A stretch of DNA of 32,694 nucleotides from Flavobacterium sp. 9AF (GTDB lineage Bacteria; Bacteroidota; Bacteroidia; Flavobacteriales; Flavobacteriaceae), in assembly GCF_902506265.1 (NCBI RefSeq), contig NZ_LR733586.1, forward strand, positions 1 to 32,694. Reading direction: 5' to 3'. Positions within the stretch are counted from its first letter, which is position 1. Each line of letters opens with the position of its first letter. Positions 1 to 7,526 of the stretch are shown piece after piece. The notes below the pieces were generated by a model. It was not told where the DNA came from. It searched no databases and saw only the letters and a program-made list of their open reading frames with translations. A program made the translations under genes and the position numbers.

Positions 1-34
1 GCATCAACAATCTAATCTAAAAATGAGAACTTAT

Positions 35-74
35 AAAAGAAAAAACACTTGCAAGAACGTTCTTGCAAGTGTTT
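35..74 (-). terminator. Intrinsic terminator after crotonase gene
   Basis: A perfect 32-bp palindrome occupies 43-74, centred between 58 and 59 (half-site AAACACTTGCAAGAAC). Read on the minus strand it is followed at once by a T-rich tract (TTTTTT C TTTT, 45 down to 35). This is the layout of a rho-independent terminator about 65 bp past the stop of the minus-strand gene that ends at 140. The plus-strand side has only a short T run, so it looks mainly one-directional. Confidence 0.8.
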
Positions 75-139
75 AATTTAATTATTTTTGTCTAATAAAT
101 CTGTATCGATTTTTTAGGACTAGTCAAATGATAATTTTC

Positions 140-910
140 TTACTTAAAAATAGCTTTTCTTTTTTCTAAGAAAGCCGTTGTTCCTTCTTTAAAATCTTCT
201 GTTCCAAAACAAGCACCAAAATTTTCAATTTCTACTTGATATCCGTTGGTACCGTCTTCAAAATTCGCATTAATAGCTCCTATGGCTTTTGCTATTGCAG
301 TACTAGAGTTTTTAGTAATTTTTAAAGCAATTTCTTTAGCAAAAGATACTAATTCAGCTTGTTCCACAACATGATTTACTAATCCATAATCTTTAGCTGT
401 TTGTGCATCAATCATACTTGCTGTCATAATCATTTCCATCGCTCTTCCTTTTCCAACCAATTGTGCCAATCTTTGAGTTCCTCCATATCCAGGAATTACG
501 CCTAAAGTTACTTCTGGTAAGCCCATTTTAGCATTCGTTGATGCAATTCTAAAATGACAAGCCATAGCCAATTCTAATCCACCACCTAACGCAAAACCAT
601 TTACAGCAGCAATAACTGGAGTGGTTAAATTTTGTACAAAATCAAACAACAACTCTTGTCCTTTGGCTGCTAATTTTCCACCATCCTCTACAGAAAAATT
701 AGCAAACTCAGAAATGTCTGCTCCAGCGACAAAAGCTTTTTCGCCACTTCCTGTTAAAATAATAGCTTTTATAGTTACATCGTTATTTAATAATTTAAAC
801 GCTTCATGCAATTCTAAAATAGTGGCTTTATTTAATGCATTTAATTTTTCTGGTCTGTTAATAGTAATAATAGCAAGATTATCGAATCTTTCAATTAAAA
901 TATTTTCCAT
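140..910 (-). CDS. Enoyl-CoA hydratase/isomerase family (crotonase) protein
   Basis: A 256-residue protein of normal length for the crotonase superfamily, which hydrates or isomerises acyl-CoA thioesters in the cytoplasm. It starts with the family segment ITINRPEKLNALN (residues 16-28). It has the oxyanion-hole AGADI (62-66) and ALGGGLELAMACH (107-119), and LPEVTLGVIPGYGGTQRL (131-148). Both glutamates used by true enoyl-CoA hydratases are present (E113, E133), so hydratase activity, for example in fatty-acid or amino-acid degradation, is more likely than a pure isomerase. The substrate cannot be read from sequence. It is the last gene of a minus-strand set after hemJ and a histidine kinase, 27 bp behind the kinase stop, and ends before a strong terminator. 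Confidence 0.9.
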   Translation of the reverse strand: MENILIERFDNLAIITINRPEKLNALNKATILELHEAFKLLNNDVTIKAIILTGSGEKAFVAGADISEFANFSVEDGGKLAAKGQELLFDFVQNLTTPVIAAVNGFALGGGLELAMACHFRIASTNAKMGLPEVTLGVIPGYGGTQRLAQLVGKGRAMEMIMTASMIDAQTAKDYGLVNHVVEQAELVSFAKEIALKITKNSSTAIAKAIGAINANFEDGTNGYQVEIENFGACFGTEDFKEGTTAFLEKRKAIFK

Positions 911-937
911 TTTAAAATTTATAATTATTTTGTTTTG

Positions 938-2422
938 TTAAATACGTTCTTTTTCTTCTGTTACAGGAAAAGTGACTAGAAATTCTGTGCCCTTGCCATC
1001 TTCACTATCAAATGTAATACTTCCATTATAATTTTCAATAATATTCTTTATAATAGCTAAACCTAGACCCATACCACTTGATTTAGTGGTAAATTTAGGC
1101 TCAAAAACACGTGCTTTGTTTTGCTCCGTAATTCCTTTTCCATTATCTTTTACCGATATTATCACATTTTCCTCGTCTTGATATACTTTTACAAAGATAG
1201 CTTTATTCTCTTGTTCTTCTGGTATGGCTTGTATGGCATTTTTTACTAAATTGGTAATAACCCTAATTAATTGTGTTCTGTCTAAACTAGCAATTATTAC
1301 ATCACTTGAAAAAGTAAAATGAATGAAATCTTCATTAAAAATATCTAAGGCTAATTGTACTACATTAACAACATTGAGAGTCTCATTTTGTTGTGCAGGC
1401 ATAGAAGCAAAATTTGAAAAAGCACTGGCTACAGCACTCATTGTGTCTATTTGTTGAATTAATGTTTTAGCAAAATCATCTAATTTTTCTTTGGCTTTAG
1501 GATCATTGGTATCAAACCTTCTTTGGTAACTTTGAACTGTTAATCGCATCGGTGTAAGCGGATTTTTAATTTCATGTGCCACCTGTTTTGCCATTTCTCT
1601 CCAGGCCTGCTCCCTTTCGCTTTGGGCTAATTTTGTAGCACTATCCTCTAATTTATCCACCATATTATTATAGGATTCAATCAATAGATTAATTTCTTTG
1701 CTTCCTTCATCCAAATCAATCTTCTGATTTTGCTGGTTAAAATTAGTTTCTTGTATTTTGTCTGATATTATTTTCAAAGATTTAGTAATGTAACTAGATA
1801 GAAAATAGGATAAAAAGATAGAGATTAATAACATTACAAAATAAACTTGGCTAAATCGAATCAGAAAGTTTTTTATCTCATTATCATAAAACTCAGTATC
1901 TTCTTCATAAGGCAAATTAAGAATCGCTAATGGTTTAAACTTGTTATCTTTAATATAGCTATAAGAAGATCGATAAGGTAAGCCATCTATTTTAGTAAAT
2001 TCAACATATCTTTTATCAATTGTGCCTTGTAAAATTTTAAGTGTAGAATTGTTTATTTCTGGACGAATGCTATCCATTTTAAAAACAGGTTTCGAAGAAA
2101 TAATCAAGTTCCCTTCCAGATCAAAAAAATTAATCTCTAAGCTATGAATGTCAGCGATTTCATGTATTTTTTCTTTAAAAATATATTGAATATTTTCGGT
2201 TGTGAGAGGAAAACTAGTATTGTTAAGAATATAATTTATATTTTCAATGATTGCATTTTCTTTTCTTTCTAATCTGTCTTGATGGTATTCTCTTGCTTCT
2301 TTTTTAAATTGATAATAGGAAACTAATGCGATTAAAATGGAAGCAATTAATGTTAAGAATATCATGGAAAGAAATATTCTTAATCGGAGAGAAATATGTT
2401 TTATTTTTAAAATTTGAAACAC
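938..2422 (-). CDS. Orphan membrane sensor histidine kinase (NtrY-like)
   Basis: A 494-residue two-component sensor. There is a transmembrane segment near residues 15-36, an extracytoplasmic sensor of about 150 residues, a second transmembrane segment near 193-211, a HAMP-like linker to about 262, then the kinase core. The H-box is MAKQVAHEIKNPLTPMRL with phospho-acceptor H283. The N-box lies at NLVKNAIQAI (391-400), G1 at DNGKGI (426-431), the F-box at VFEPKFTTK (439-447) and G2 at GMGLGL (450-455). All catalytic boxes look intact. The start is GTG at 2420-2422, directly abutting the hemJ stop (TAAGTG on the minus strand), which suggests translational coupling. No response regulator is adjacent, so the partner is elsewhere. 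The signal sensed is unknown; the link to hemJ is positional only. Confidence 0.9.
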   Translation of the reverse strand: MFQILKIKHISLRLRIFLSMIFLTLIASILIALVSYYQFKKEAREYHQDRLERKENAIIENINYILNNTSFPLTTENIQYIFKEKIHEIADIHSLEINFFDLEGNLIISSKPVFKMDSIRPEINNSTLKILQGTIDKRYVEFTKIDGLPYRSSYSYIKDNKFKPLAILNLPYEEDTEFYDNEIKNFLIRFSQVYFVMLLISIFLSYFLSSYITKSLKIISDKIQETNFNQQNQKIDLDEGSKEINLLIESYNNMVDKLEDSATKLAQSEREQAWREMAKQVAHEIKNPLTPMRLTVQSYQRRFDTNDPKAKEKLDDFAKTLIQQIDTMSAVASAFSNFASMPAQQNETLNVVNVVQLALDIFNEDFIHFTFSSDVIIASLDRTQLIRVITNLVKNAIQAIPEEQENKAIFVKVYQDEENVIISVKDNGKGITEQNKARVFEPKFTTKSSGMGLGLAIIKNIIENYNGSITFDSEDGKGTEFLVTFPVTEEKERI

Positions 2423-2971
2423 TTATTTATTTTTTTCTCTAATGCGTTTATAAAATTTAAAACCTACCATAATTAGTATAGAAAAAACCAAAATACCTAT
2501 AACGCCATAAATCCAATTGATAGCATTTTTTAAAATAACTAAAAAAACAATTGCAAATAAAAGTAGTGTTGCACCTTCATTCCAAATTCTAAAAAAATTA
2601 GAGCTGTTTTTTAGATTATTTTGTTGTAATTGTTTGAATATTTGATGGCATTTTCCATGATAAATGTATAACAACAAAACAAATGCCAATTTTACATGCA
2701 TCCATGGTTGAGTCAACCAAAATTTTCCCGATTCGGTAAAAAATAACATCCAAAAAGCAAAAAAACTCGCCAAAACTGCACTAGGCCAAGTAATAATATA
2801 CCAAAGCCTGTACTGCATTAACTGATATTGCTTAATTAAAATATCTTGTTCTGGTTGTGGTTTTTGTTTGGCTTCGGCATGGTAAACAAATAACCTAACA
2901 ATATAGAATAATCCTGCAAACCAAGTAATAACAAAAATTAAATGTAGTGCTTTTATATAATTATATTCCAT
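2423..2971 (-). CDS. hemJ: Protoporphyrinogen IX oxidase HemJ (CopD-like membrane protein)
   Basis: A 182-residue integral membrane protein matching the HemJ (UPF0093) family, which oxidises protoporphyrinogen IX to protoporphyrin IX at the cytoplasmic membrane. About four hydrophobic helices are visible. Family-typical features are the N-terminal KALHLIFVITWFAGLFYIVRLFVYH with H10 in helix 1, and PWMHVKLAFVLLLYIYHG with K94. A conserved His and Lys at such positions are important in characterised HemJ proteins. The location next to hemH and the absence of any hemG or hemY gene in the window support the assignment over a generic CopD protein. It heads a hemJ-kinase-crotonase set and abuts the kinase start with no gap. 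Confidence 0.87.
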   Translation of the reverse strand: MEYNYIKALHLIFVITWFAGLFYIVRLFVYHAEAKQKPQPEQDILIKQYQLMQYRLWYIITWPSAVLASFFAFWMLFFTESGKFWLTQPWMHVKLAFVLLLYIYHGKCHQIFKQLQQNNLKNSSNFFRIWNEGATLLLFAIVFLVILKNAINWIYGVIGILVFSILIMVGFKFYKRIREKNK

Positions 2972-3013
2972 TCGTTAACGTTATTTTCATTTGTATATAT
3001 AAATTCATTTTGT

Positions 3014-3021
3014 CAAAAATA
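3014..3021 (-). promoter_or_regulatory. Candidate -7 promoter element for hemJ operon
   Basis: On the minus strand this reads TATTTTTG, an exact fit to the Bacteroidota -7 consensus TAnnTTTG, about 43 bp upstream of the hemJ start. No clear TTTG -33 box lies at the expected distance. In such AT-rich DNA a single 8-mer match is weak evidence. Confidence 0.4.
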
Positions 3022-3086
3022 TCATAAAAAACAATTATTTATGCTTTTAAAATACAATAGCTCATTTTCAAGTTTGAATTGTAGGA

Positions 3087-4112
3087 TTAATTTTCTTGTA
3101 ATGCCCACTGATCAATCCAGCGGCTTAATGTTTTTACCCAATCATCATTGTCATTCAAACAAGGTATGTTTAAGAAATTTTCACCTCCATTTTCTTTAAA
3201 ACTATGTGCTGCTTCCATCCCAATTTCTTCTAATGTTTCTAAACAATCTGAAACGAAAGCTGGAGTAACAACAGCAAGATTTTTGATTCCTTTCTGTGCT
3301 AGTCCATCGATAGTGGCATCTGTGTAAGGTTGTAACCATGGATCTCTGCCTAATCTAGATTGAAAAGAAGTACTGTATTTTCCTTCTTCTAAACCTAAGA
3401 ATGTTGCTACTTGTTTTGTAGTTTCATAACATTGATGACGATAACAAAATTCATGTGCTTTTGAAGGAGTATTACAGCAACTACCATCTATTTTACAATG
3501 AGATTTCGTTACATCACTTTTTTTAATATGTCGCTCTGGAACACCATGATATGAAAAAAGCAAATAATCGGAATGAAACGTTTCAAGTGCTCTTTTAATT
3601 GAATTTGATAAATCTCTTATATAATCTTTCTGATTATAAAATGCTGGCAGAATAGTAAATTTCATAGCAGGAAATTTTTCTTTTCTAATTTTTTCAGCTA
3701 AAACTAATATTGTTTCAGTTGTAGCCATAGCAAATTGAGGATAAAGTGGCAACAATAAAACTTCTGTAGCACCTTTATCGTGTAATTCTTTTAATCCAGC
3801 TTCTATACTTGGGTTACCATAACGCATAGCTAAGGAAACAGGTACACTTATATTTTCTTGTACTTTGTTTTGCAACCTTTTGGATAGGATTATTAATGGA
3901 GAGCCTTCTTCCCACCAAATTTTTTTATATGCAGCTGCCGATTTTTTGGGTCGAGTGTTTAAAATAATTCCTTTTACCAAAAAAGCTCTTAGTAAATAGG
4001 GAACATCTATTACCCTTTCGTCCATTAAAAATTGGTCTAAGTATTTTTTTACATCTTTAACTTCTGTACTGTCAGGCGAACCTAGGTTAACTAATAATAC
4101 TCCTTTTTTCAT
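3087..4112 (-). CDS. hemH: Ferrochelatase HemH
   Basis: Inserts ferrous iron into protoporphyrin IX, the last step of protoheme synthesis. Starting at the ATG at 4110-4112 gives 341 residues beginning MKKGVLLVNLGSPDS, the standard family N-terminus. An in-frame ATG at 4157 would add 15 residues with no family resemblance, so I prefer the shorter form. The catalytic histidine is in SYHGVPERH (H189) and the active-site acid in CLETLEEI (E292). SFQSRLGRDPWLQPYTD (249-265) is the conserved pocket strand. Five cysteines lie close together at 206, 212, 213, 223 and 228, a possible Fe-S or structural site. It lies downstream of the AraC gene on the same strand with a gap of about 120 bp. Confidence 0.96.
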   Translation of the reverse strand: MKKGVLLVNLGSPDSTEVKDVKKYLDQFLMDERVIDVPYLLRAFLVKGIILNTRPKKSAAAYKKIWWEEGSPLIILSKRLQNKVQENISVPVSLAMRYGNPSIEAGLKELHDKGATEVLLLPLYPQFAMATTETILVLAEKIRKEKFPAMKFTILPAFYNQKDYIRDLSNSIKRALETFHSDYLLFSYHGVPERHIKKSDVTKSHCKIDGSCCNTPSKAHEFCYRHQCYETTKQVATFLGLEEGKYSTSFQSRLGRDPWLQPYTDATIDGLAQKGIKNLAVVTPAFVSDCLETLEEIGMEAAHSFKENGGENFLNIPCLNDNDDWVKTLSRWIDQWALQEN

Positions 4113-4234
4113 TTGTTCTAATTCTTTCGTAATCTTTTCTATTTGATAAAAGTACACAATCGGGAAATGCTCTTCTTTCGTTTATTTTATTTTTTAATTA
4201 TAGCTTTATTATTAAAAGTAATGCTTCAATCGAT

Positions 4235-5107
4235 TTATACATTAAGATTTAAATTCATTAAATACTTTTTAGGAGTAGTCCCAAATTTTTTCTTAAAGGC
4301 AGCAATGAAATGACTGGATGTACTATAGCCTACTTTTAATCCTACTTCATTCACATTGTAAGAACCAGAATCTAGCATTTTTCTAGCATATTCCATTTTG
4401 TAATCAAATAGGAAGCTATACACACTATCTCCATAAATTTGCTTGAAACCCACTTTCAATTTTTTTAACGTTAGCCCAACAGTATCAGCTAATTCTTGCA
4501 AGCCAGGTGGTTCGGCCATATTTTCAATAACAATTTCTTTTGCTTTTTTTATTTTTAGAACATTCTCTTCATCTATCAAAAAGGGGCAATGTTCTGCATT
4601 TGGATCTTCATTTTGATTGAAATACAAACTCATTAATTCATACCCTTTTCCTTTTAAATATAAATTTTTAATGGAAGAATTTTGATTGTAATGGAAAATT
4701 TGATTGAGAACAATAGCCATTGATGGACTTATGTCTTCTTCTCCATAGTATTTCTTGTCTAAATTTTCTTGACTTAAAAAAGGAATTACATCGGCTTCAT
4801 TAGAAAAAAGAGCATGAAATTTTTTAATAGAAATTAGCATTGAGATTATCCAAGATTTTGGGCTAATTTCTAAATGTAAAGGCAATTCTTTTTGCGGATT
4901 ATAAAGTAAAAGTGACTTTTCTTCATTTAAATCCAAAGCATAAGTACCTTGATTGAAAATAAATTTCGCTCTACCTTTCACATTAAAGTGAAACTGTATC
5001 AAACCTGTTTTTACTTGTTTTTCAACTCGTTCCATGATATCTGAATCATTTTGAAAACGAAGTAAGGTAAAGTCTGGTTCAATTTTTATTTCTTCTAATG
5101 AACTCAT
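4235..5107 (-). CDS. AraC-family transcriptional regulator, divergent from hemA
   Basis: A 290-residue regulator. The C-terminal 100 residues form the AraC/XylS double helix-turn-helix: LQELADTVGLTLKKLKVGFKQ for the first helix pair, then NVNEVGLKVGYSTSSHFIAAFKKKFGTTPKKYL with the typical GYSTSSHFIAAFKKKFG signature. The N-terminal 190 residues, rich in beta strands, look like a ligand-sensing half that I cannot assign to a substrate. It is transcribed away from hemA across a 229-bp gap and leads into hemH on its own strand. The position suggests control of heme genes, possibly in response to iron, heme or a precursor. That role is inference from context only. Confidence 0.92.
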   Translation of the reverse strand: MSSLEEIKIEPDFTLLRFQNDSDIMERVEKQVKTGLIQFHFNVKGRAKFIFNQGTYALDLNEEKSLLLYNPQKELPLHLEISPKSWIISMLISIKKFHALFSNEADVIPFLSQENLDKKYYGEEDISPSMAIVLNQIFHYNQNSSIKNLYLKGKGYELMSLYFNQNEDPNAEHCPFLIDEENVLKIKKAKEIVIENMAEPPGLQELADTVGLTLKKLKVGFKQIYGDSVYSFLFDYKMEYARKMLDSGSYNVNEVGLKVGYSTSSHFIAAFKKKFGTTPKKYLMNLNLNV

Positions 5108-5200
5108 AGCGTTGTTTTTTTAGTTAATAAAAAGATTTCCAAAATTAAACTTATTTAGATTGGTTATAAATAAAAATCTTCTGATTAACCAATTTTACTA

Positions 5201-5228
5201 CAAAAATACAGCAAAAACAAAAAACAAA
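5201..5228 (-). promoter_or_regulatory. Candidate promoter for the AraC-family gene
   Basis: The minus strand carries TTTG at 5228-5225 and TATTTTTG at 5208-5201, separated by 16 nt. This is close to the Bacteroidota primary sigma pattern TTTG-N(about 17-23)-TAnnTTTG. Transcription would begin near 5194, about 85 bp before the start codon. The intervening leader could hold operator sites. Confidence 0.55.
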
Positions 5229-5302
5229 TCATAATTTTATTAAAAATTCTGCAATCGATATAAAAAGTCCTTTGAGCGTTATTTTTAAAACTCACAGTGT
5301 AC

Positions 5303-5310
5303 TACTTTTG
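5303..5310 (+). promoter_or_regulatory. Candidate -7 element of the hemA operon promoter
   Basis: TACTTTTG at 5303-5310 fits TAnnTTTG exactly and ends 26 bp before the hemA ATG. The nearest TTTG (5271-5274) is 28 nt upstream, too far for the usual spacing, so the -33 box is poor. That would suit a promoter needing an activator such as the divergent AraC protein, but this is inference. Confidence 0.5.
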
Positions 5311-5336
5311 TTTTTACTTTTAGGTAAATACAATTT

Positions 5337-6584
5337 ATGGAGAATTTTACAAGAGTAAAACATACTACATTTTATGCTGTTGGATTGAGTTACAAGAAAG
5401 CGGATGCAGAAATGAGGGGAAAATTTAGTTTAAATGATAAAACTAGAATTGATTTATTAGAACAAGCTAAAAGAGAAAATATTGAAAGTCTTTTTGTTAT
5501 CTCAACCTGTAATCGTACAGAGATTTATGGCTTCGCAGAGCACCCATTTCAATTGATAAAATTATTATGTGATAATAGTTTAGGAACAGTAGAGGATTTT
5601 CAAAAAATCGCTTACATATATAAAAACAAAGAAGCTGTAAATCATTTATTTAGAGTAGGTACTGGTTTAGATAGTCAAATTTTAGGAGACTTTGAAATTA
5701 TCTCTCAAATTAAAATTGGTTTTACTGAAAGTAAAAAGTTAGGATTAGGTAATAGTTATATTGAACGCTTGGTTAATGCTGTTATTCAAGCTAGCAAAAG
5801 GGTAAAAAACGAGACAGAAATTAGTTCAGGAGCCACATCAGTATCATTTGCTTCAGTGCAATACATTATGAATAATGTTAATGATGTAGGCAATAAAAAC
5901 ATCCTCTTATTTGGAACAGGCAAAATAGGTAGAAACACTTGTGAAAACTTGGTTAAACATACAAAAAATAATCATATTGTTTTAATAAACAGAACCAAAG
6001 AAAAAGCAGAAAAAATAGCTGGAAAATTTAATTTAATTGTAAAAGAGTATGCAGATTTACATTTAGAAATTCAAAAAGCAGATGTTTTGGTGGTGGCAAC
6101 AGGAGCACAAAACCCAACAATTGATGCCGCTATTCTAAATTTAAAAAAACCATTACTTATTTTAGATCTTTCCATACCAAAAAATGTAAATGAAAATGTT
6201 ACAAATCTTTCTGAAGTATCTTTAGTTCATTTGGATTATTTATCTCAAGTAACCGATGAAACTATAGAAAAAAGAAAAGAGCATATTCCTGCTGCTGAAA
6301 AAATTATAGAAGCAATTGTGGAAGAATTTATGAATTGGTCTAAAGCAAGGAAATTTGCACCAACCATACATTCTTTAAAAGAAAAATTGGCAGATATAAA
6401 AAAATCCGAATTAAATTATCAAAGAAAAAAAATAGATAATTTTAATGAAGAACAAGCTGAAATTATTAGCAATAGAATCATTCAAAAAATTACAACTCAT
6501 TTTGCTAATCATTTAAAAGATGAAAGTACAATGGTTGATGAGAGTATTGAGTGGATTGAAAAGGTATTTCAGTTAAACCATTAA
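5337..6584 (+). CDS. hemA: Glutamyl-tRNA reductase HemA
   Basis: A 415-residue enzyme that reduces glutamyl-tRNA to glutamate-1-semialdehyde with NADPH, the committed step of C5-pathway tetrapyrrole synthesis. The N-terminal catalytic domain carries ISTCNRTEIYG with nucleophile C58. The segment GTGLDSQILGDFEIISQIK follows at about 107-125. The NADPH-binding Rossmann domain begins at LLFGTGKIGRNTCENL near 190. The helical C-terminal dimerisation tail runs from about 310 onward. Length and order are standard. It is the first gene of the ten-gene plus-strand run. The next step (hemL, GSA aminotransferase) is not encoded in the window. Confidence 0.97.
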   Translation: MENFTRVKHTTFYAVGLSYKKADAEMRGKFSLNDKTRIDLLEQAKRENIESLFVISTCNRTEIYGFAEHPFQLIKLLCDNSLGTVEDFQKIAYIYKNKEAVNHLFRVGTGLDSQILGDFEIISQIKIGFTESKKLGLGNSYIERLVNAVIQASKRVKNETEISSGATSVSFASVQYIMNNVNDVGNKNILLFGTGKIGRNTCENLVKHTKNNHIVLINRTKEKAEKIAGKFNLIVKEYADLHLEIQKADVLVVATGAQNPTIDAAILNLKKPLLILDLSIPKNVNENVTNLSEVSLVHLDYLSQVTDETIEKRKEHIPAAEKIIEAIVEEFMNWSKARKFAPTIHSLKEKLADIKKSELNYQRKKIDNFNEEQAEIISNRIIQKITTHFANHLKDESTMVDESIEWIEKVFQLNH

Positions 6585-6594
6585 ATTACTTCTT

Positions 6595-7509
6595 TTGAAA
6601 AAAACAATACGCATAGGTACTCGCGATAGTGAACTAGCACTTTGGCAAGCACACACTGTCCAGAAAAAACTAATTGCCTTAGGATATAATACTGAAATTA
6701 TAGCTGTAAAATCTACTGGTGATATTATCTTAGATAAACCCTTATATGAATTAGGTATCACAGGTATTTTTACTAAAACTTTAGATATAGCTATGTTGAA
6801 AGGTGAAGTAGATATTGCTGTTCATTCTATGAAAGATGTACCTACTAGTTTACCAAAAGGCATCGTGCAAGCAGCAGTACTTGAAAGAGCAAGCACCTTA
6901 GATATATTAGTACATAAAGGAAATTTAGATTTTTTAAATGCTAGCGGAATAATAGCCTCTGGAAGTTTGAGAAGAAAAGCGCAATGGCTTCATAAATATC
7001 CTACACATGAAGTAGAAGATTTAAGAGGTAATGTAAATACACGTTTACAAAAATTAAAAGATAACCTTTGGAATGGCGCTATTTTTGCCGCAGCAGGTTT
7101 AGAAAGAATCAATTTAAAACCAGATACTTTTATTAATTTAGACTGGATGATTCCTGCACCTGCACAAGGAGCAATGCTTGTAGTTGCTATGGAAAATGAC
7201 GTTTTTTCTCTAGAAGCATTATCAAAATTAAATGATAGAGAAACTGCTATTTGTACCTACATTGAAAGACATTTTTTAAAAACTCTAGAAGGCGGTTGTA
7301 CAGCACCAATAGGTGCATTAGCCACAATTCAGAATGAAAATATCTATTTTGAAGGTGCTTTATTTTCTTTAGACGGAAAAGAAAAAATTTACATTAAAAA
7401 AAGTTGTAATTTTGCTGAATATAAATCTTTTGGAAAAGATTGCGCTAATGAAATTTTAACTCGTGGTGGTGATTCTTTAATGAAAGAACTTCGAAAACAA
7501 TTAAAGTGA
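6595..7509 (+). CDS. hemC: Hydroxymethylbilane synthase (porphobilinogen deaminase) HemC
   Basis: A 304-residue cytoplasmic enzyme that links four porphobilinogens into hydroxymethylbilane. IRIGTRDSELALWQA (5-19), VHSMKDVPT (77-84, with catalytic D81), SGSLRRKAQ (122-130) and GNVNTRLQKL (145-154) are family signatures. LEGGCTAPIG carries C235, which anchors the dipyrromethane cofactor. The start is TTG at 6595-6597. No ATG lies near, and this start gives the conserved N-terminus KKTIRIGTRDSE. It begins 10 bp after the hemA stop. Confidence 0.97.
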   Translation: MKKTIRIGTRDSELALWQAHTVQKKLIALGYNTEIIAVKSTGDIILDKPLYELGITGIFTKTLDIAMLKGEVDIAVHSMKDVPTSLPKGIVQAAVLERASTLDILVHKGNLDFLNASGIIASGSLRRKAQWLHKYPTHEVEDLRGNVNTRLQKLKDNLWNGAIFAAAGLERINLKPDTFINLDWMIPAPAQGAMLVVAMENDVFSLEALSKLNDRETAICTYIERHFLKTLEGGCTAPIGALATIQNENIYFEGALFSLDGKEKIYIKKSCNFAEYKSFGKDCANEILTRGGDSLMKELRKQLK

Positions 7510-7526
7510 AATAAATCACTAATAAA

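Noticed and set aside
621..941. Plus-strand open frame of 106 codons over the crotonase gene
   Set aside because: It is antisense to a gene with clear family motifs, and its translation resembles no protein family and has no promoter.
4113..4157. 15-codon N-terminal extension of hemH
   Set aside because: The extension has no family similarity, and the downstream ATG gives the conserved ferrochelatase N-terminus.
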